From assembly GCF_002706745.1 (NCBI RefSeq), contig NZ_CP017702.1, positions 62,001 through 126,000 of the forward strand: a stretch of DNA of 64,000 nt, in the 5' to 3' direction. Shown here one piece after another: positions 9,986-19,665 of the stretch. Position 1 is the first letter of the stretch; the number at the start of each line of letters is the position of its first letter. The notes beneath the pieces are model-generated. The model had not been told where the DNA came from and did no database searches. It worked only from the letters and a program-made list of their open reading frames with translations. The translations under genes and the position numbers were made by a program. Source of the DNA: Companilactobacillus farciminis KCTC 3681 = DSM 20184 (GTDB taxonomy: Bacteria > Bacillota > Bacilli > Lactobacillales > Lactobacillaceae).

Positions 9986-10519
9986 ATGAAAAAGCTAGAT
10001 AAAAAACTCATCAAATGGTTCATTGGGAAAAACGTCTTCGTGGATGAAAGAATCCAAAAAGAAGTCGGCATCTTTGCTACGAGAACGGTATTTGTTTTGT
10101 TTGTCTTTGAATTAGTATTTGGCTTTGGAATCAGTGTTTATGCATCCAATACTCAAACCACAGATTTTGAAACCTTATTTTACATAGCTACCTTTGTTCA
10201 AGCTATTGGGGCACTCATTCTCATTTATGGATTCATGATCATCCCCATGGGTAAGAAAAGACTCCTCGTAAAAGAAGTCAGTCCAGAAGATAAAAAGGAA
10301 TTTGTCAAAGGACTACAACACAGTTGGGTCAGAATAGCACCACTTGAATTTGTTGGCTTTTGGGTAGTGCATTCTTTATTCTATTTTAATGAAGGCTATT
10401 TTAAAATCTTATTCAGTTTTAAAGAGATAATCTCAGCTTTGATTTTCACAACCTTTTTCACAATTTTTATGTCTCTTTATGAAAGAATGCATGTAAAAAC
10501 TATCAAAGATGATGAATAA
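9986..10519 (+). CDS. Integral membrane protein, DUF3278-like
   Basis: About 177 residues with four hydrophobic segments (roughly residues 30-50, 65-85, 115-135 and 145-165) and a charged N-terminus. It resembles the DUF3278-type membrane proteins found beside small XRE regulators; this family label is from memory and not certain. The ATG at 9986 is preferred over the one at 9977 because AAGGGG ends at 9976, only allowing proper spacing to the second. Function is unknown. Confidence 0.75.
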   Translation: MKKLDKKLIKWFIGKNVFVDERIQKEVGIFATRTVFVLFVFELVFGFGISVYASNTQTTDFETLFYIATFVQAIGALILIYGFMIIPMGKKRLLVKEVSPEDKKEFVKGLQHSWVRIAPLEFVGFWVVHSLFYFNEGYFKILFSFKEIISALIFTTFFTIFMSLYERMHVKTIKDDE

Positions 10520-10526
10520 GTAATCA

Positions 10527-10568
10527 ACATCAGGATTCTCAAAGTATATCGGGAATTCTGGTGTTTTT
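10527..10568 (+). terminator. Terminator after the membrane protein gene
   Basis: ACATCAGGATTCTC pairs with GGGAATTCTGGTGT around a 10-base loop, followed by a T run. Confidence 0.8.
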
Positions 10569-10675
10569 ATTTCCAAAAGCTAATGATTTTAAGACTTGAT
10601 TTTCGATGTAATATATAGAAGAAAGAAGAAGTCGGCTGTGATAAAATTAAAGGGTATATCTAAGAGGGGACTAAT

Positions 10676-12676
10676 ATGAAAAAGATAAAAGCTAATCTGA
10701 AATTCTTCCTTTCTCGAGTTGATCATTCAACTCAATTAACAGCGGTCTCTTTGATTGTGATGTTGTTTTCGATTTTAATCGTCGGCTTGATTCACGGTTC
10801 TATTGCCGGGTATATCCAAGCCATCTTAGTGATTATTTCGTTGATTTTATTTGTTTATCTCTTCCTTTTATTAGGTGAGAAGGCAGGTAAATATACTAAC
10901 AATTTGCAATATCGAATTGATCGGGGAACAGACAACAGTTTCGTTGAGTATCCTTTGGGCATACTTTTGTACGATACTGATAAACAGATTCAATGGGTAA
11001 ATCCTTACTTTGTCGAAAAGACAGGCTTTAATCCATCCAACAGTATGACGATTGCGGACGTTTCGGCTCAATTATCAAGTTTGGTCGATGACGTGGGTCA
11101 TGCTGATAATCGTACTATTCAAATAGATGACAAAGATTTTTTGGTGCAAATTCAACCAGAATTAAAAGTAATCTATTTGTTTGATATTACACATTATTCA
11201 AAAATTGAAAAAAGATATGAAGATAATCGTTCGGTCATTGGCCAAGTTTATTTGGATAATTATGCCGAAATTACTCAATCAATGAGTGATCGTGATATTT
11301 CTAATTTGGACAACTACGTTACTAACGAATTGTCAAATTGGGCCTTTGATCAGCAAATGTTTTTGAAGAGAATTGATGATGACCATTTCTTCATTATGGC
11401 TTACACAGGTAAAATCTTTACAATGGAGAAAAATGGTTTTAAAATTCTTGATACGATTCGTGAATATACTTCGCAACAAAATGTGCCTTTGACTTTGAGT
11501 ATGGGCTTTTCTTACGGTGTCGATGATTTGGATAAATTGAACACTGAAGCGCAAAAGAATCTTAACCTAGCACTAGGTCGTGGGGGCGATCAAGTCGTCG
11601 TTAAAGAAATTGGTGAGAAAGCTCGTTTCTACGGTGGAAATACTGATCCGATGGAAAAGAGAACTCGTGTCCGGGCTAGAATGATCAGTGAAGCTCTACA
11701 AGAATTGTTGAAGGATAGCGACCAAGTTATCGTTATGGGACACTCGCATCCCGATATGGATGTTTTAGGTTCATCTTTAGGTATTAGACGAATTTCCTTG
11801 ATGAATAACACACCATGTAAGATCGTGATCAATCCCAATACTTTGCATTCTGATGTCAGTCGACTTTTGACCATGGCTAAAGAAGAACCGGATATTCAAA
11901 AGGATATCATTTCACCAGAGGAGTCAGTTGTTCTTAAAACGCCAAAAACTTTAATCGTGATGGTCGACCATTCTAAGCAAAGTATTTCAATCAACCCTAA
12001 CTTGATCGATGGCGACAATAATAAAGTCGTTGTTATCGACCACCATAGACGTGGCGAGGAATTCCCAGAGAATCCAATGTTGATCTACATTGAGCCATAT
12101 GCTTCATCAACCAGTGAATTGATTACCGAAATGCTTGAGTACCAACCTAAGAATAAGAAAGCTATCGAGAAGATCGAAGCTACAGCTTTGTTGGCCGGAA
12201 TTACCGTCGATACGAAGTCATTCTCACTTAGAACTGGTACGAGAACTTTCGATGCCGCTAGTTACTTGCGTTCTGTGGGTGCTGACGAAACTATCATTCA
12301 AAATGTTTTGAAAGAGAATGTCGATTCATTTATTCAGAAGAGTCATTTGATTGAAACAATTACGATGGTCAATGGTAATATGGCAGTATGTTTCGGTGAA
12401 GAAGACAAGACTTATGATCCTGTCATCGTAGCCCAAGCCGCTGATACATTGTTGTCACTAGATAATGTTGAAGCATCATTTGTCATTAGCAAACGTCCCG
12501 ATGGTCGAGTAGGGATCTCGGCTAGAAGTTTGGGTAATGTTAATGTACAAGTTATTATGGAAAAACTTGGTGGTGGTGGACACTTGTCTGATGCCGCAAC
12601 ACAAATTTCTGATGCTACGGTAGAAGAAGCCAAGGAACAATTAGTTGCAGTTTTGACTGATTCGGAGAAGAAATAG
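10676..12676 (+). CDS. gdpP: Cyclic-di-AMP phosphodiesterase GdpP
   Basis: Membrane-bound enzyme that degrades c-di-AMP and so controls osmotic and cell-wall balance. Two transmembrane segments (about residues 20-70) are followed by a PAS-like domain ([18 protein letters not shown]), a degenerate GGDEF domain and a DHH/DHHA1 phosphodiesterase. The catalytic motifs [27 protein letters not shown] and the DHHA1 loop [10 protein letters not shown] are all present. The 666-residue length is usual. It lies directly before rplI, as in most Firmicutes. Confidence 0.96.
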   Translation: MKKIKANLKFFLSRVDHSTQLTAVSLIVMLFSILIVGLIHGSIAGYIQAILVIISLILFVYLFLLLGEKAGKYTNNLQYRIDRGTDNSFVEYPLGILLYDTDKQIQWVNPYFVEKTGFNPSNSMTIADVSAQLSSLVDDVGHADNRTIQIDDKDFLVQIQPELKVIYLFDITHYSKIEKRYEDNRSVIGQVYLDNYAEITQSMSDRDISNLDNYVTNELSNWAFDQQMFLKRIDDDHFFIMAYTGKIFTMEKNGFKILDTIREYTSQQNVPLTLSMGFSYGVDDLDKLNTEAQKNLNLALGRGGDQVVVKEIGEKARFYGGNTDPMEKRTRVRARMISEALQELLKDSDQVIVMGHSHPDMDVLGSSLGIRRISLMNNTPCKIVINPNTLHSDVSRLLTMAKEEPDIQKDIISPEESVVLKTPKTLIVMVDHSKQSISINPNLIDGDNNKVVVIDHHRRGEEFPENPMLIYIEPYASSTSELITEMLEYQPKNKKAIEKIEATALLAGITVDTKSFSLRTGTRTFDAASYLRSVGADETIIQNVLKENVDSFIQKSHLIETITMVNGNMAVCFGEEDKTYDPVIVAQAADTLLSLDNVEASFVISKRPDGRVGISARSLGNVNVQVIMEKLGGGGHLSDAATQISDATVEEAKEQLVAVLTDSEKK

Positions 12677-12689
12677 AGGAGGACTAGAA

Positions 12690-13145
12690 ATGAAAGTTAT
12701 TTTCCTAGAAGATGTAAGAGGTAAAGGTAAAAAGGGTGAACTAAAGAACGTTGCTGACGGTTATGCCCAAAACTTTTTGATCAAAAATAAAAAGGCTATT
12801 GAAGCCACTAAACAAAATGTTGCTAAATTAAAGGCTGAACAAAATCGTGAAGCTAAAGATTACGAAGCTGAAAAAGAAGAAGCTAAAAAAATCAAAGTCC
12901 AAATTGAAGATGACAAGACAGTTGTTGAGATTTCAGCCAAGGCTGGTACTGATGGTCGTCTCTTTGGTTCAGTAACAACTAAGAAGATTGCCGAAGAATT
13001 AAATAAACAATATGGACTCAAAGTTGATAAGCACAAGATGGTACTTTCTGACGGCGTTAAATCACTGGGATACATCAATGTACCTGTGAAGTTGTTCGAA
13101 GGTGTCGAAGCTACCATCAGAGTTCACGTTGCTGAAAAGAAGTAG
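12690..13145 (+). CDS. rplI: 50S ribosomal protein bL9
   Basis: Large-subunit protein with an N-terminal RNA-binding domain ([28 protein letters not shown]), a long charged connecting helix (residues 45-80) and a C-terminal domain ending in [11 protein letters not shown]. The length of 151 residues is normal. The AGAGGAGG site precedes the ATG and the gene sits 13 bases after gdpP, in a likely shared operon with dnaB. Confidence 0.97.
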   Translation: MKVIFLEDVRGKGKKGELKNVADGYAQNFLIKNKKAIEATKQNVAKLKAEQNREAKDYEAEKEEAKKIKVQIEDDKTVVEISAKAGTDGRLFGSVTTKKIAEELNKQYGLKVDKHKMVLSDGVKSLGYINVPVKLFEGVEATIRVHVAEKK

Positions 13146-13152
13146 GATATAA

Positions 13153-14526
13153 ATGAATAATGATATAACTTCAAGAATACCGCCCAATGATAAGGATGCT
13201 GAGCAAGCCGTATTAGGAGCGGTTTTTCTAAGTCAAGATGCTTTAATTGAAGCGATGGAATACGTTGAAGCTGATGATTTTTATCAACACGCCAATCAAT
13301 TAGTATTTCAAGCGATGATGAATTTAAACGATGCTGAAGAACCAGTCGATGTTGTGACAGTTCAAAATGAATTGGATCGAGCAAATCAAATCGAAGACAT
13401 TGGTGGCGTTAGTTATTTAGCTGAATTGGCTAATGCTGTACCAACGGCTGCAAATACGACTTATTACGCCAAGATCGTTAAGAATAAGTCAACGTTGAGA
13501 CGTTTGATCAATGCCGCAACTGGTATCGTTCAACGTAGTTTTGATGAAGATGAAGACATCGACAGTATCATCGACCAATCCGAAAGAGAAATCATGGACG
13601 TATCTGAGAATCGAAATCATAAAGGTTTCCGTCGTATCTCAGATGTCGTTAAGGCTTCTTTTGAAGAAATCGATAAATTGTATGACCAAGATAGTGATGT
13701 TACTGGACTTTCTACTGGCTACAAGGATCTTGATGCGATGACGACCGGTTTGCACAAAGATGAGTTGATTATTTTGGCTGCTCGTCCTGGTGTTGGTAAA
13801 ACAGCCTTTGTTTTAAATGTGGCTCAAAATGCCGCTACTAAATCCAATGCCACGGTAGCGATGTTTTCGCTAGAAATGAGTGCTGAGTCGTTAGTTAACC
13901 GTATGTTATGTTCTGAGGGTAGTATCGATGCAAATGCTCTGAGAACGGGTAAATTGGACGAGAATCAATGGAATAGTTTGGTAGTAGCAATGGGAAGTTT
14001 ATCTCGGACCAACATTTACATTGATGACACTCCTGGTATCAAGATGGCAGAAATTAGATCTAAATGTCGTCGACTTTTGAAAGAAAGTGGCCATTTAGAC
14101 CTAGTAGTTATCGATTATTTGCAATTAATCGAAGGAACTGGTCAAGAAAATCGACAACAAGAAGTTTCAGTTATTTCACGTAATTTGAAAAAATTAGCGA
14201 AAGAACTTCATGTGCCAGTAATCGCATTGTCACAGCTTTCCCGTGGTGTCGAAGCTCGTCAGGACAAAAGACCGATGTTGTCAGATATCCGTGAATCTGG
14301 TTCAATTGAACAGGATGCGGATATCGTTGCCTTTCTTTATCGTGATGATTATTATCGTGATGAAGATGGGGATGACAATAACGAGGAAGAACCTGAAGAC
14401 CAAGATGTCGGTGAAGTTGAAGTAATTATCAGTAAGAACCGTTCGGGTCCACGTGGAACGGCCAAGTTATTGTTCGTGAAATCTTATAATAAGTTTTCAT
14501 CGATAGCGAATATTCCAGAAAATTAA
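13153..14526 (+). CDS. dnaB: Replicative DNA helicase (DnaB type, DnaC in Bacillus)
   Basis: Hexameric helicase that unwinds DNA ahead of the replication fork. The N-terminal domain starts [17 protein letters not shown]. The RecA-like motor has Walker [11 protein letters not shown], Walker [13 protein letters not shown], and the DNA-binding and arginine-finger region [15 protein letters not shown]. No intein is present. A Glu/Asp-rich loop near residue 400 precedes the conserved [14 protein letters not shown]. It follows rplI by seven bases. Confidence 0.97.
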   Translation: MNNDITSRIPPNDKDAEQAVLGAVFLSQDALIEAMEYVEADDFYQHANQLVFQAMMNLNDAEEPVDVVTVQNELDRANQIEDIGGVSYLAELANAVPTAANTTYYAKIVKNKSTLRRLINAATGIVQRSFDEDEDIDSIIDQSEREIMDVSENRNHKGFRRISDVVKASFEEIDKLYDQDSDVTGLSTGYKDLDAMTTGLHKDELIILAARPGVGKTAFVLNVAQNAATKSNATVAMFSLEMSAESLVNRMLCSEGSIDANALRTGKLDENQWNSLVVAMGSLSRTNIYIDDTPGIKMAEIRSKCRRLLKESGHLDLVVIDYLQLIEGTGQENRQQEVSVISRNLKKLAKELHVPVIALSQLSRGVEARQDKRPMLSDIRESGSIEQDADIVAFLYRDDYYRDEDGDDNNEEEPEDQDVGEVEVIISKNRSGPRGTAKLLFVKSYNKFSSIANIPEN

Positions 14527-14546
14527 ATAGTGTAGGTGTAGAAGAA

Positions 14547-15833
14547 ATGACGACAGTTGTTGTAGTAGGTACCCAATGGGGCGATGAAGGTAAAGGTAAG
14601 ATTACCGATTATTTCAGTGGTGAAGCTAATATTATTGCACGTTACCAAGGTGGAGATAATGCCGGCCACACTTTGAATATCGATAACAACGTTTACAAAT
14701 TAAGATCTGTTCCTTCAGGTATTTTGTATTCAGATAAAACTAGTGTTATTGGAAATGGGGTTGTTTTAAACCTCGAATCACTTCAAGAAGAATTGAATCG
14801 TCTCCACGAACAAGGGGTAGATACAACTAATTTGAAGATTTCTAACCGCGCACAGTTGATTTTGCCTTATCACATTCAACTAGATAAGTTGCAAGAACAA
14901 GCTAAGGGTGATTCTAAAGTTGGTACAACTAACCGTGGAATCGGACCTGCATATACTGACAAAGCTTCACGTGTTGGTATTAGAATGGCTGATATTCTTG
15001 ATAAAGACTTATTCAAAGAATTGTTGACACAAAACCTTGAACAAAAGAATGCATTGTTTACTAAGATTTACGGTGCTGAACCAATGAAGTTTGATGATAT
15101 TTTTGAAAAATATTACCAAATTGGTCAAGACTTAAAAGATCGTGTCATCGATACTTCTGCCTATTTGAACAAAGAACTAAAGAATGGCAAAAATGTCCTA
15201 TTTGAAGGTGCACAAGGAATCATGCTTGACATCGATCATGGTACTTATCCTTATGTTACTTCTTCAAATCCTGCCGGTGGTGTAACTACTGGTGCTGGTG
15301 TTGGTGCCCCATTGATCGACAACGTGATTGGAGTTGTTAAAGCCTATACTTCACGTGTTGGTGCTGGTCCATTCCCTACTGAACAACTAAACGATACTGG
15401 GGATTTCTTGCGTGAAGCAGGTCATGAATATGGTACTGTTACACATCGTCCTCGTCGTGTTGGTTGGTTAGATCTAGTTGTTTTGAAGCATTCATGTAAC
15501 GTGGCTGGTGTGACACACTTGTCATTGAATTGCTTGGATGTTTTGACTGGCTTAGACGAAATCAAAGTCTGCACCGGCTATGACTTAAACGGCAAGATCA
15601 TCGATGAATATCCTGCTAACTTAAATGTTTTAGCTAAGTGCAAACCAGTTTACAAGACCTTTAAAGGTTGGACTGAAGACATGACTCAAGCTAAGAGCCT
15701 CAACGACTTGCCACAACAAGCTAGAGACTATCTAGACTTCATCAAAGACCAATTAGGCGTTGAATACGCTACTGTTTCAGTTGGTCCTGATCGTGAACAA
15801 ACTATTGAAGTAAATGATGTTTGGAAAAACTAA
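14547..15833 (+). CDS. purA: Adenylosuccinate synthetase
   Basis: Converts IMP and aspartate to adenylosuccinate using GTP, the first step from IMP to AMP. The N-terminal [16 protein letters not shown] and GGDNAGHT are the GTP and IMP binding signatures. [20 protein letters not shown] and [12 protein letters not shown] follow. The length of 428 residues is normal. It lies 20 bases after dnaB and ends with a terminator. No purine riboswitch is seen. Confidence 0.98.
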   Translation: MTTVVVVGTQWGDEGKGKITDYFSGEANIIARYQGGDNAGHTLNIDNNVYKLRSVPSGILYSDKTSVIGNGVVLNLESLQEELNRLHEQGVDTTNLKISNRAQLILPYHIQLDKLQEQAKGDSKVGTTNRGIGPAYTDKASRVGIRMADILDKDLFKELLTQNLEQKNALFTKIYGAEPMKFDDIFEKYYQIGQDLKDRVIDTSAYLNKELKNGKNVLFEGAQGIMLDIDHGTYPYVTSSNPAGGVTTGAGVGAPLIDNVIGVVKAYTSRVGAGPFPTEQLNDTGDFLREAGHEYGTVTHRPRRVGWLDLVVLKHSCNVAGVTHLSLNCLDVLTGLDEIKVCTGYDLNGKIIDEYPANLNVLAKCKPVYKTFKGWTEDMTQAKSLNDLPQQARDYLDFIKDQLGVEYATVSVGPDREQTIEVNDVWKN

Positions 15834-15845
15834 TTATAAATTCTG

Positions 15846-15878
15846 AGTCACTGAGCGTAATGTTCGGTGGCTTTTTTT
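15846..15878 (+). terminator. Terminator after purA
   Basis: AGTCACTGAGC pairs with GTTCGGTGGCT (with G-T pairs), followed by seven T. Confidence 0.85.
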
Positions 15879-15994
15879 GTTGTTTATGAAAAATTTAAAT
15901 CCTTGCTTTTAAAAACGATAGTGTTACTATAATAAATACAAGTTAATAATAAAGTAACATATAAATCAAAAGTTTAAGAAAGAAGGATTTTTTT

Positions 15995-16831
15995 ATGACA
16001 AAATATGCAATTACAGGTGCAACTGGTCGTTTTGGTCAAAATGCTCTCAAGAAATTAGTTGAATTGGTTCCTGCTACAGATGTAGTGGCTTTGGCTCGCA
16101 ATACTCAAAAAGCTCAAGCAACCGTACCAAATGGCGTGGAAGTTCGTTTAGGTGACTACAACGATGTGGGACAATTAACTGAATCACTTCAAGGTATCGA
16201 CAAGTTGCTCTTCGTTTCATCACAACCTGGTGGAGAAGTCGCTCGTGCTATTCAACATGAAAATGTCTTAACGGCTGCTAAAAATGCTGGAGTTAAGTAC
16301 ATTGCCTATACAAGTTTTCCACATGCTGATACAGCTACAGCTCCTTTGGCAAATGATCATCAATTAACTGAGAAGTTGCTCAAAGAATCAGGAATTGATT
16401 ATTCATTCTTACGTAATAACTGGTATTTGGAAAATGAGGCTGATTCATTAAAAGCTGCTGTTACACAAGGATTAGTATATTCAACTGATGGTAAAGCGGG
16501 ATGGGCTTTGGAGTCTGAATATTCAGAAGCCGCTGCTTTAGTTTTGGTTCAAGACAATCCTAAAAAGGTTTATGAATTTTCGGGAAAGAGTCGAACTTAT
16601 CAAGATTTGGCTGATGCATTAAAGGTTACAGCTACGAAATTAAGCGATGCTGAATACGGTAAGGTATTGCAGAAGTCTGGAATGGATGAAGGAACAGTTC
16701 AAATGATTCTTTCATTCCAAGATTTGATTACTCAAGGCAATTTGGCAGAAACTACGACTGATTTGCCAGAAGTTTTAGGTAGAGAATTGACGCCATTGTC
16801 AGAAGCACTTGGAACAGTTATTGGTAAATAA
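15995..16831 (+). CDS. NAD(P)-binding SDR/NmrA family oxidoreductase (QorB-like)
   Basis: An atypical short-chain dehydrogenase of 278 residues. The N-terminal dinucleotide motif is ITGATGRFGQNALKKL. The family pattern continues with LLFVSSQPGGE and YIAYTSFPHAD, close to NAD(P)H:quinone reductases of the QorB type, which lack the classical YxxxK catalytic pair. Its substrate is unknown. An AGAAAGAAGG site precedes the ATG. An Rrf2-family regulator follows directly, which suggests redox-linked control. Confidence 0.85.
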   Translation: MTKYAITGATGRFGQNALKKLVELVPATDVVALARNTQKAQATVPNGVEVRLGDYNDVGQLTESLQGIDKLLFVSSQPGGEVARAIQHENVLTAAKNAGVKYIAYTSFPHADTATAPLANDHQLTEKLLKESGIDYSFLRNNWYLENEADSLKAAVTQGLVYSTDGKAGWALESEYSEAAALVLVQDNPKKVYEFSGKSRTYQDLADALKVTATKLSDAEYGKVLQKSGMDEGTVQMILSFQDLITQGNLAETTTDLPEVLGRELTPLSEALGTVIGK

Positions 16832-16891
16832 TGTTTGTCAAAGACCTACTTTATACCTTATGATATTAAGAAGTGTGAAGGAGTGATGATT

Positions 16892-17323
16892 TTGAAATTT
16901 TCCAGTAAATTGAGTGATGGCGTACATATTTTGACCTATGTTGATATTTGTAAAGATGGTGATCTTTCAAGTGCAGCAATCGCCAGTAGTATCGAGTCCA
17001 ATCCCAGTTTAGTGCGACGTATGATGTCGAGATTGAAAAAAGCTGGATTGTTACAGAGCGCACCTGGAAAAGTTGCTCCCAAATTGTCTAGAAAACCTTC
17101 TGAGATAACGTTATTGGATGTTTATCGAGCTATTGAAGATAATCAAAATTTACTCCACGTTGATGAAAAAACTAATCCTAAATGTATCGTTGGTGGCAAT
17201 ATTCAAGATACTTTACGAGAAGTTTATCAAAAGGTACAAAACGATGCTGAAAAGAGCATGTCACAAGTGAGTTTGCAAGATATCATTGATGGAATTTTGC
17301 TCAATAATGAGAAGAAAAAATAA
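16892..17323 (+). CDS. Rrf2-family transcriptional regulator (YwnA-like)
   Basis: A winged-helix repressor-type protein (about 143 residues) with the recognition helix in SIESNPSLVRRMMSRLKKAGLL and the C-terminal LLDVYRAIEDNQNLLHVDEKTNPKCIVGGNIQ, matching the YwnA branch. The three-cysteine Fe-S pattern of IscR is absent; only two cysteines occur (in DICKDG and PKCIVG), so thiol sensing is possible. I chose the TTG at 16892, eight bases after AAGGAG, over the ATG at 16886, which is too close. It probably controls the upstream oxidoreductase. Confidence 0.85.
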   Translation: MKFSSKLSDGVHILTYVDICKDGDLSSAAIASSIESNPSLVRRMMSRLKKAGLLQSAPGKVAPKLSRKPSEITLLDVYRAIEDNQNLLHVDEKTNPKCIVGGNIQDTLREVYQKVQNDAEKSMSQVSLQDIIDGILLNNEKKK

Positions 17324-17364
17324 AATAAGCCCGGTCAGAATAAATTCTGATCAGGCTTATTTTA
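17324..17364. terminator. Bidirectional terminator between convergent genes
   Basis: AATAAGCCCGGTCAGAA pairs with TTCTGATCAGGCTTATT around a TAAA loop. A/T runs on both sides serve the Rrf2 gene and the convergent gene on the minus strand. Confidence 0.85.
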
Positions 17365-18297
17365 TTGGTTTTTAGAGTCGGTTGAAATAATACCACGTTG
17401 TAAGTTGATGAAACGTCCACTATTACGACTGAAAGTTAACGTATAGTAATAACTGTTGTCTTTATTTAATTGCTTAATGTAGATTCTAGTGTAGCGAGGG
17501 ACATCAGAAACTTGATAGCCGACGATACTCGAATTGCTGACTCGTGAATTAGAATTTTTTGCTAAGGTATACAAACCGATGTTGCTCTTGTCGGGATTCA
17601 AACCTAAGTTGATAGAGATTTGGTTAAAGTTACCAGGTTCGTTAGCGTTGGTGGCAGTCAAATTAGAATTGATGATAGCAGTCTTTAATCGTTGCATGAA
17701 GGCATCTGCTTCAGTCGTACCAAACTTGCCTAATTCAATATCTTTAAAGACGTATTTTGGTGGATATTTGTTAGACTTGGTGTTGAGGTATTTAGCCGAA
17801 GTGACGGTGTCATCGTGATAATAAAGGCGGTAACGGTAACTCACGATATTTTTCGTATCGTCATAACGATTGCAACTGACAGTAATATACTTTCCGTGGC
17901 TGTCTTTACCAAAATTCAACAAAGTCATTTTACCGATATAACGGTGTGGCTTTTGATGAACCTTCTTTAATAAAGATTCTTCTTGGTCATTGGATAAAAA
18001 TGACAGTTGTTTTGTATTATCATAGTCATCATTGATAGAGCTGATTAAATTCAAAGCTTGTGTTTTAGAATTGTTCAAGTCAGCTTTCAAAGAGATGGCT
18101 TTAGGCGCGATGTCTTCATCAATATTATTAGGATTAACGATCAAAGAGAATGGAATGGTCAAACTGGCGATGCCATTGATAGTTTTGTCCTTGATTTTTC
18201 CTAAGTTAAGGGCGTATGAGAAAATAATGGCGATTAAAAGTAGGAAAATAACGATCCATTTTATATATGTTTTGTTTAATTTTTTCAAAATTTCCAC
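17362..18297 (-). CDS. Membrane-anchored extracellular protein of unknown function
   Basis: I do not recognise this 311-residue protein. It has one N-terminal transmembrane segment (WIVIFLLLIAIIFSYAL, about residues 14-30) and a hydrophilic remainder predicted outside the cell, without a cysteine lipobox or sortase motif. The C-terminal half has alternating Tyr/Thr-rich strands (YRYRLYYHDDTV, YYYTLTFSRNSG). The GTG at 18297 lies inside the likely ribosome binding site AAAGGGTGG, so a TTG at 18288 may be the real start. It is divergent from the next gene with 64 bases between. Confidence 0.7.
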   Translation of the reverse strand: MEILKKLNKTYIKWIVIFLLLIAIIFSYALNLGKIKDKTINGIASLTIPFSLIVNPNNIDEDIAPKAISLKADLNNSKTQALNLISSINDDYDNTKQLSFLSNDQEESLLKKVHQKPHRYIGKMTLLNFGKDSHGKYITVSCNRYDDTKNIVSYRYRLYYHDDTVTSAKYLNTKSNKYPPKYVFKDIELGKFGTTEADAFMQRLKTAIINSNLTATNANEPGNFNQISINLGLNPDKSNIGLYTLAKNSNSRVSNSSIVGYQVSDVPRYTRIYIKQLNKDNSYYYTLTFSRNSGRFINLQRGIISTDSKNQ

Positions 18298-18361
18298 CCT
18301 TTATTTGCAGGATAATTTACTATATATAATAACAAGATGAACTAGATATTTGGGGAAAATC

Positions 18362-19657
18362 ATGAAAGATAAGAAAGATTTAAAGACTAAAACTAAATCT
18401 GAACGATATTTATTGATGGGTGCCGGAATTGTCGGTGTAATTACTGCCGTCATTTTCTTTGTTATGCTTTCAAGAGGTGTCGTCAATGCGGTTGTTACGT
18501 CCAAAATATCTAGTCAGTATCAGGATAAAGAATTAGAAGTTCTTAAAACTGATTTGAATTATAAGACTTTAGATTTCATTGGTAAATTGATTGATGTTAG
18601 TGATGGAGTCATCATTACTCCTGATAACGAGAAGAAGTATCAAGAACTTGAAGCTTACATTCAAGCTAGAAAAGACCGTTCTAAGGAAGTTAATGCTTTT
18701 TATGACGGTAAGAGTCACTACAAAGATGATGTTACCGAAACTAAGATCAATGACTTAGATAAAAGTTTATTGAAAGAAAAGAATCAAGACGTTTATCAGA
18801 AATTACGCAACAAGCTCGATACGATTCAAATTTGGTACGAGCAAACTCAAGATGCTGACAAATATTTGAGTAAAACGTGGGATGGCTTTAATTCTGATAA
18901 AAGTAGTTTGAGTTTTAAGAAGATTTCAATGGTCAACACGTATTACAAATTAATCAAAAATAAGACGGCTAAAAATCATTGGACGCAAGCAGTCAGTCAA
19001 ATGGACAATTATTTTGCTAACAACAAAGGTGAGAGCTCTAAGGTAGCTGCTGCTAAAGAAGAATTGGAAGCTCTAAAGAATTCACCGTTGACAGAAAAAT
19101 ACACGCCTGCCAATGTAGATATTGTTTCAAGCATGAATTCGACTACGGGAGCATCGGATGCCTTGGATCAAGCTGGTATTACTAGCAAGAATGTGCTTTA
19201 TTACAATTCAAGCAAGAATACTTTAGCTTTGATGACGAGAGTCTCCGGTAAGTATGTTGCTGAAGATGGTTATAGCAATGTCATTAGTTCTAAAGTAAGT
19301 TCCGGTAAGTATACTGTTAAAAAACTTGTGGATGCCAATAATTCTGACGTCGTCGTGACCGATAGCGATAGTAGTAATTTTGGTCAATATATCAGTAATG
19401 CCAGCGTCAGTGAATTAACTTCGATGGGATTAGATAATCCAGATAATACGACAGCAGACTTTAATTCAGCTACGCCAGTCTTCTGGTTCAAGAATAATTC
19501 TGCTTTGACTAGTTCAATCTACTTCGGTAGCGGCTCAACGATTGGTTTCATTTACGCCGGTTCAACTAGTTATAACAATGGTATGCAAATTAGTTCATCA
19601 GATTTGTCCGATTTGATGTCACAAGTTTCTACAGGAACGACATTCTTTGTTAATTAG
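18362..19657 (+). CDS. Membrane-anchored protein encoded before a class A PBP
   Basis: Not assigned to a known family. About 431 residues: a Lys-rich cytoplasmic N-terminus, one membrane segment (LLMGAGIVGVITAVIFFVMLSRGVV, residues 18-42), then a long charged, probably helical extracellular region and a Ser/Thr/Asn-rich C-terminal domain. The ATG at 18362 is preferred to the upstream in-frame TTG because TGGGGA gives a ribosome binding site only for it. The PBP gene starts eight bases after its stop, so a role in envelope synthesis or in PBP control is likely. Confidence 0.75.
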   Translation: MKDKKDLKTKTKSERYLLMGAGIVGVITAVIFFVMLSRGVVNAVVTSKISSQYQDKELEVLKTDLNYKTLDFIGKLIDVSDGVIITPDNEKKYQELEAYIQARKDRSKEVNAFYDGKSHYKDDVTETKINDLDKSLLKEKNQDVYQKLRNKLDTIQIWYEQTQDADKYLSKTWDGFNSDKSSLSFKKISMVNTYYKLIKNKTAKNHWTQAVSQMDNYFANNKGESSKVAAAKEELEALKNSPLTEKYTPANVDIVSSMNSTTGASDALDQAGITSKNVLYYNSSKNTLALMTRVSGKYVAEDGYSNVISSKVSSGKYTVKKLVDANNSDVVVTDSDSSNFGQYISNASVSELTSMGLDNPDNTTADFNSATPVFWFKNNSALTSSIYFGSGSTIGFIYAGSTSYNNGMQISSSDLSDLMSQVSTGTTFFVN

Positions 19658-19665
19658 GGGTAATT

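Noticed and set aside
18351..18363. Same TGGGGAAAATCATGA start context before the 18362 gene and the lectin gene at 40778
   Set aside because: It is a ribosome binding site plus spacer of ordinary type; two occurrences are compatible with chance.
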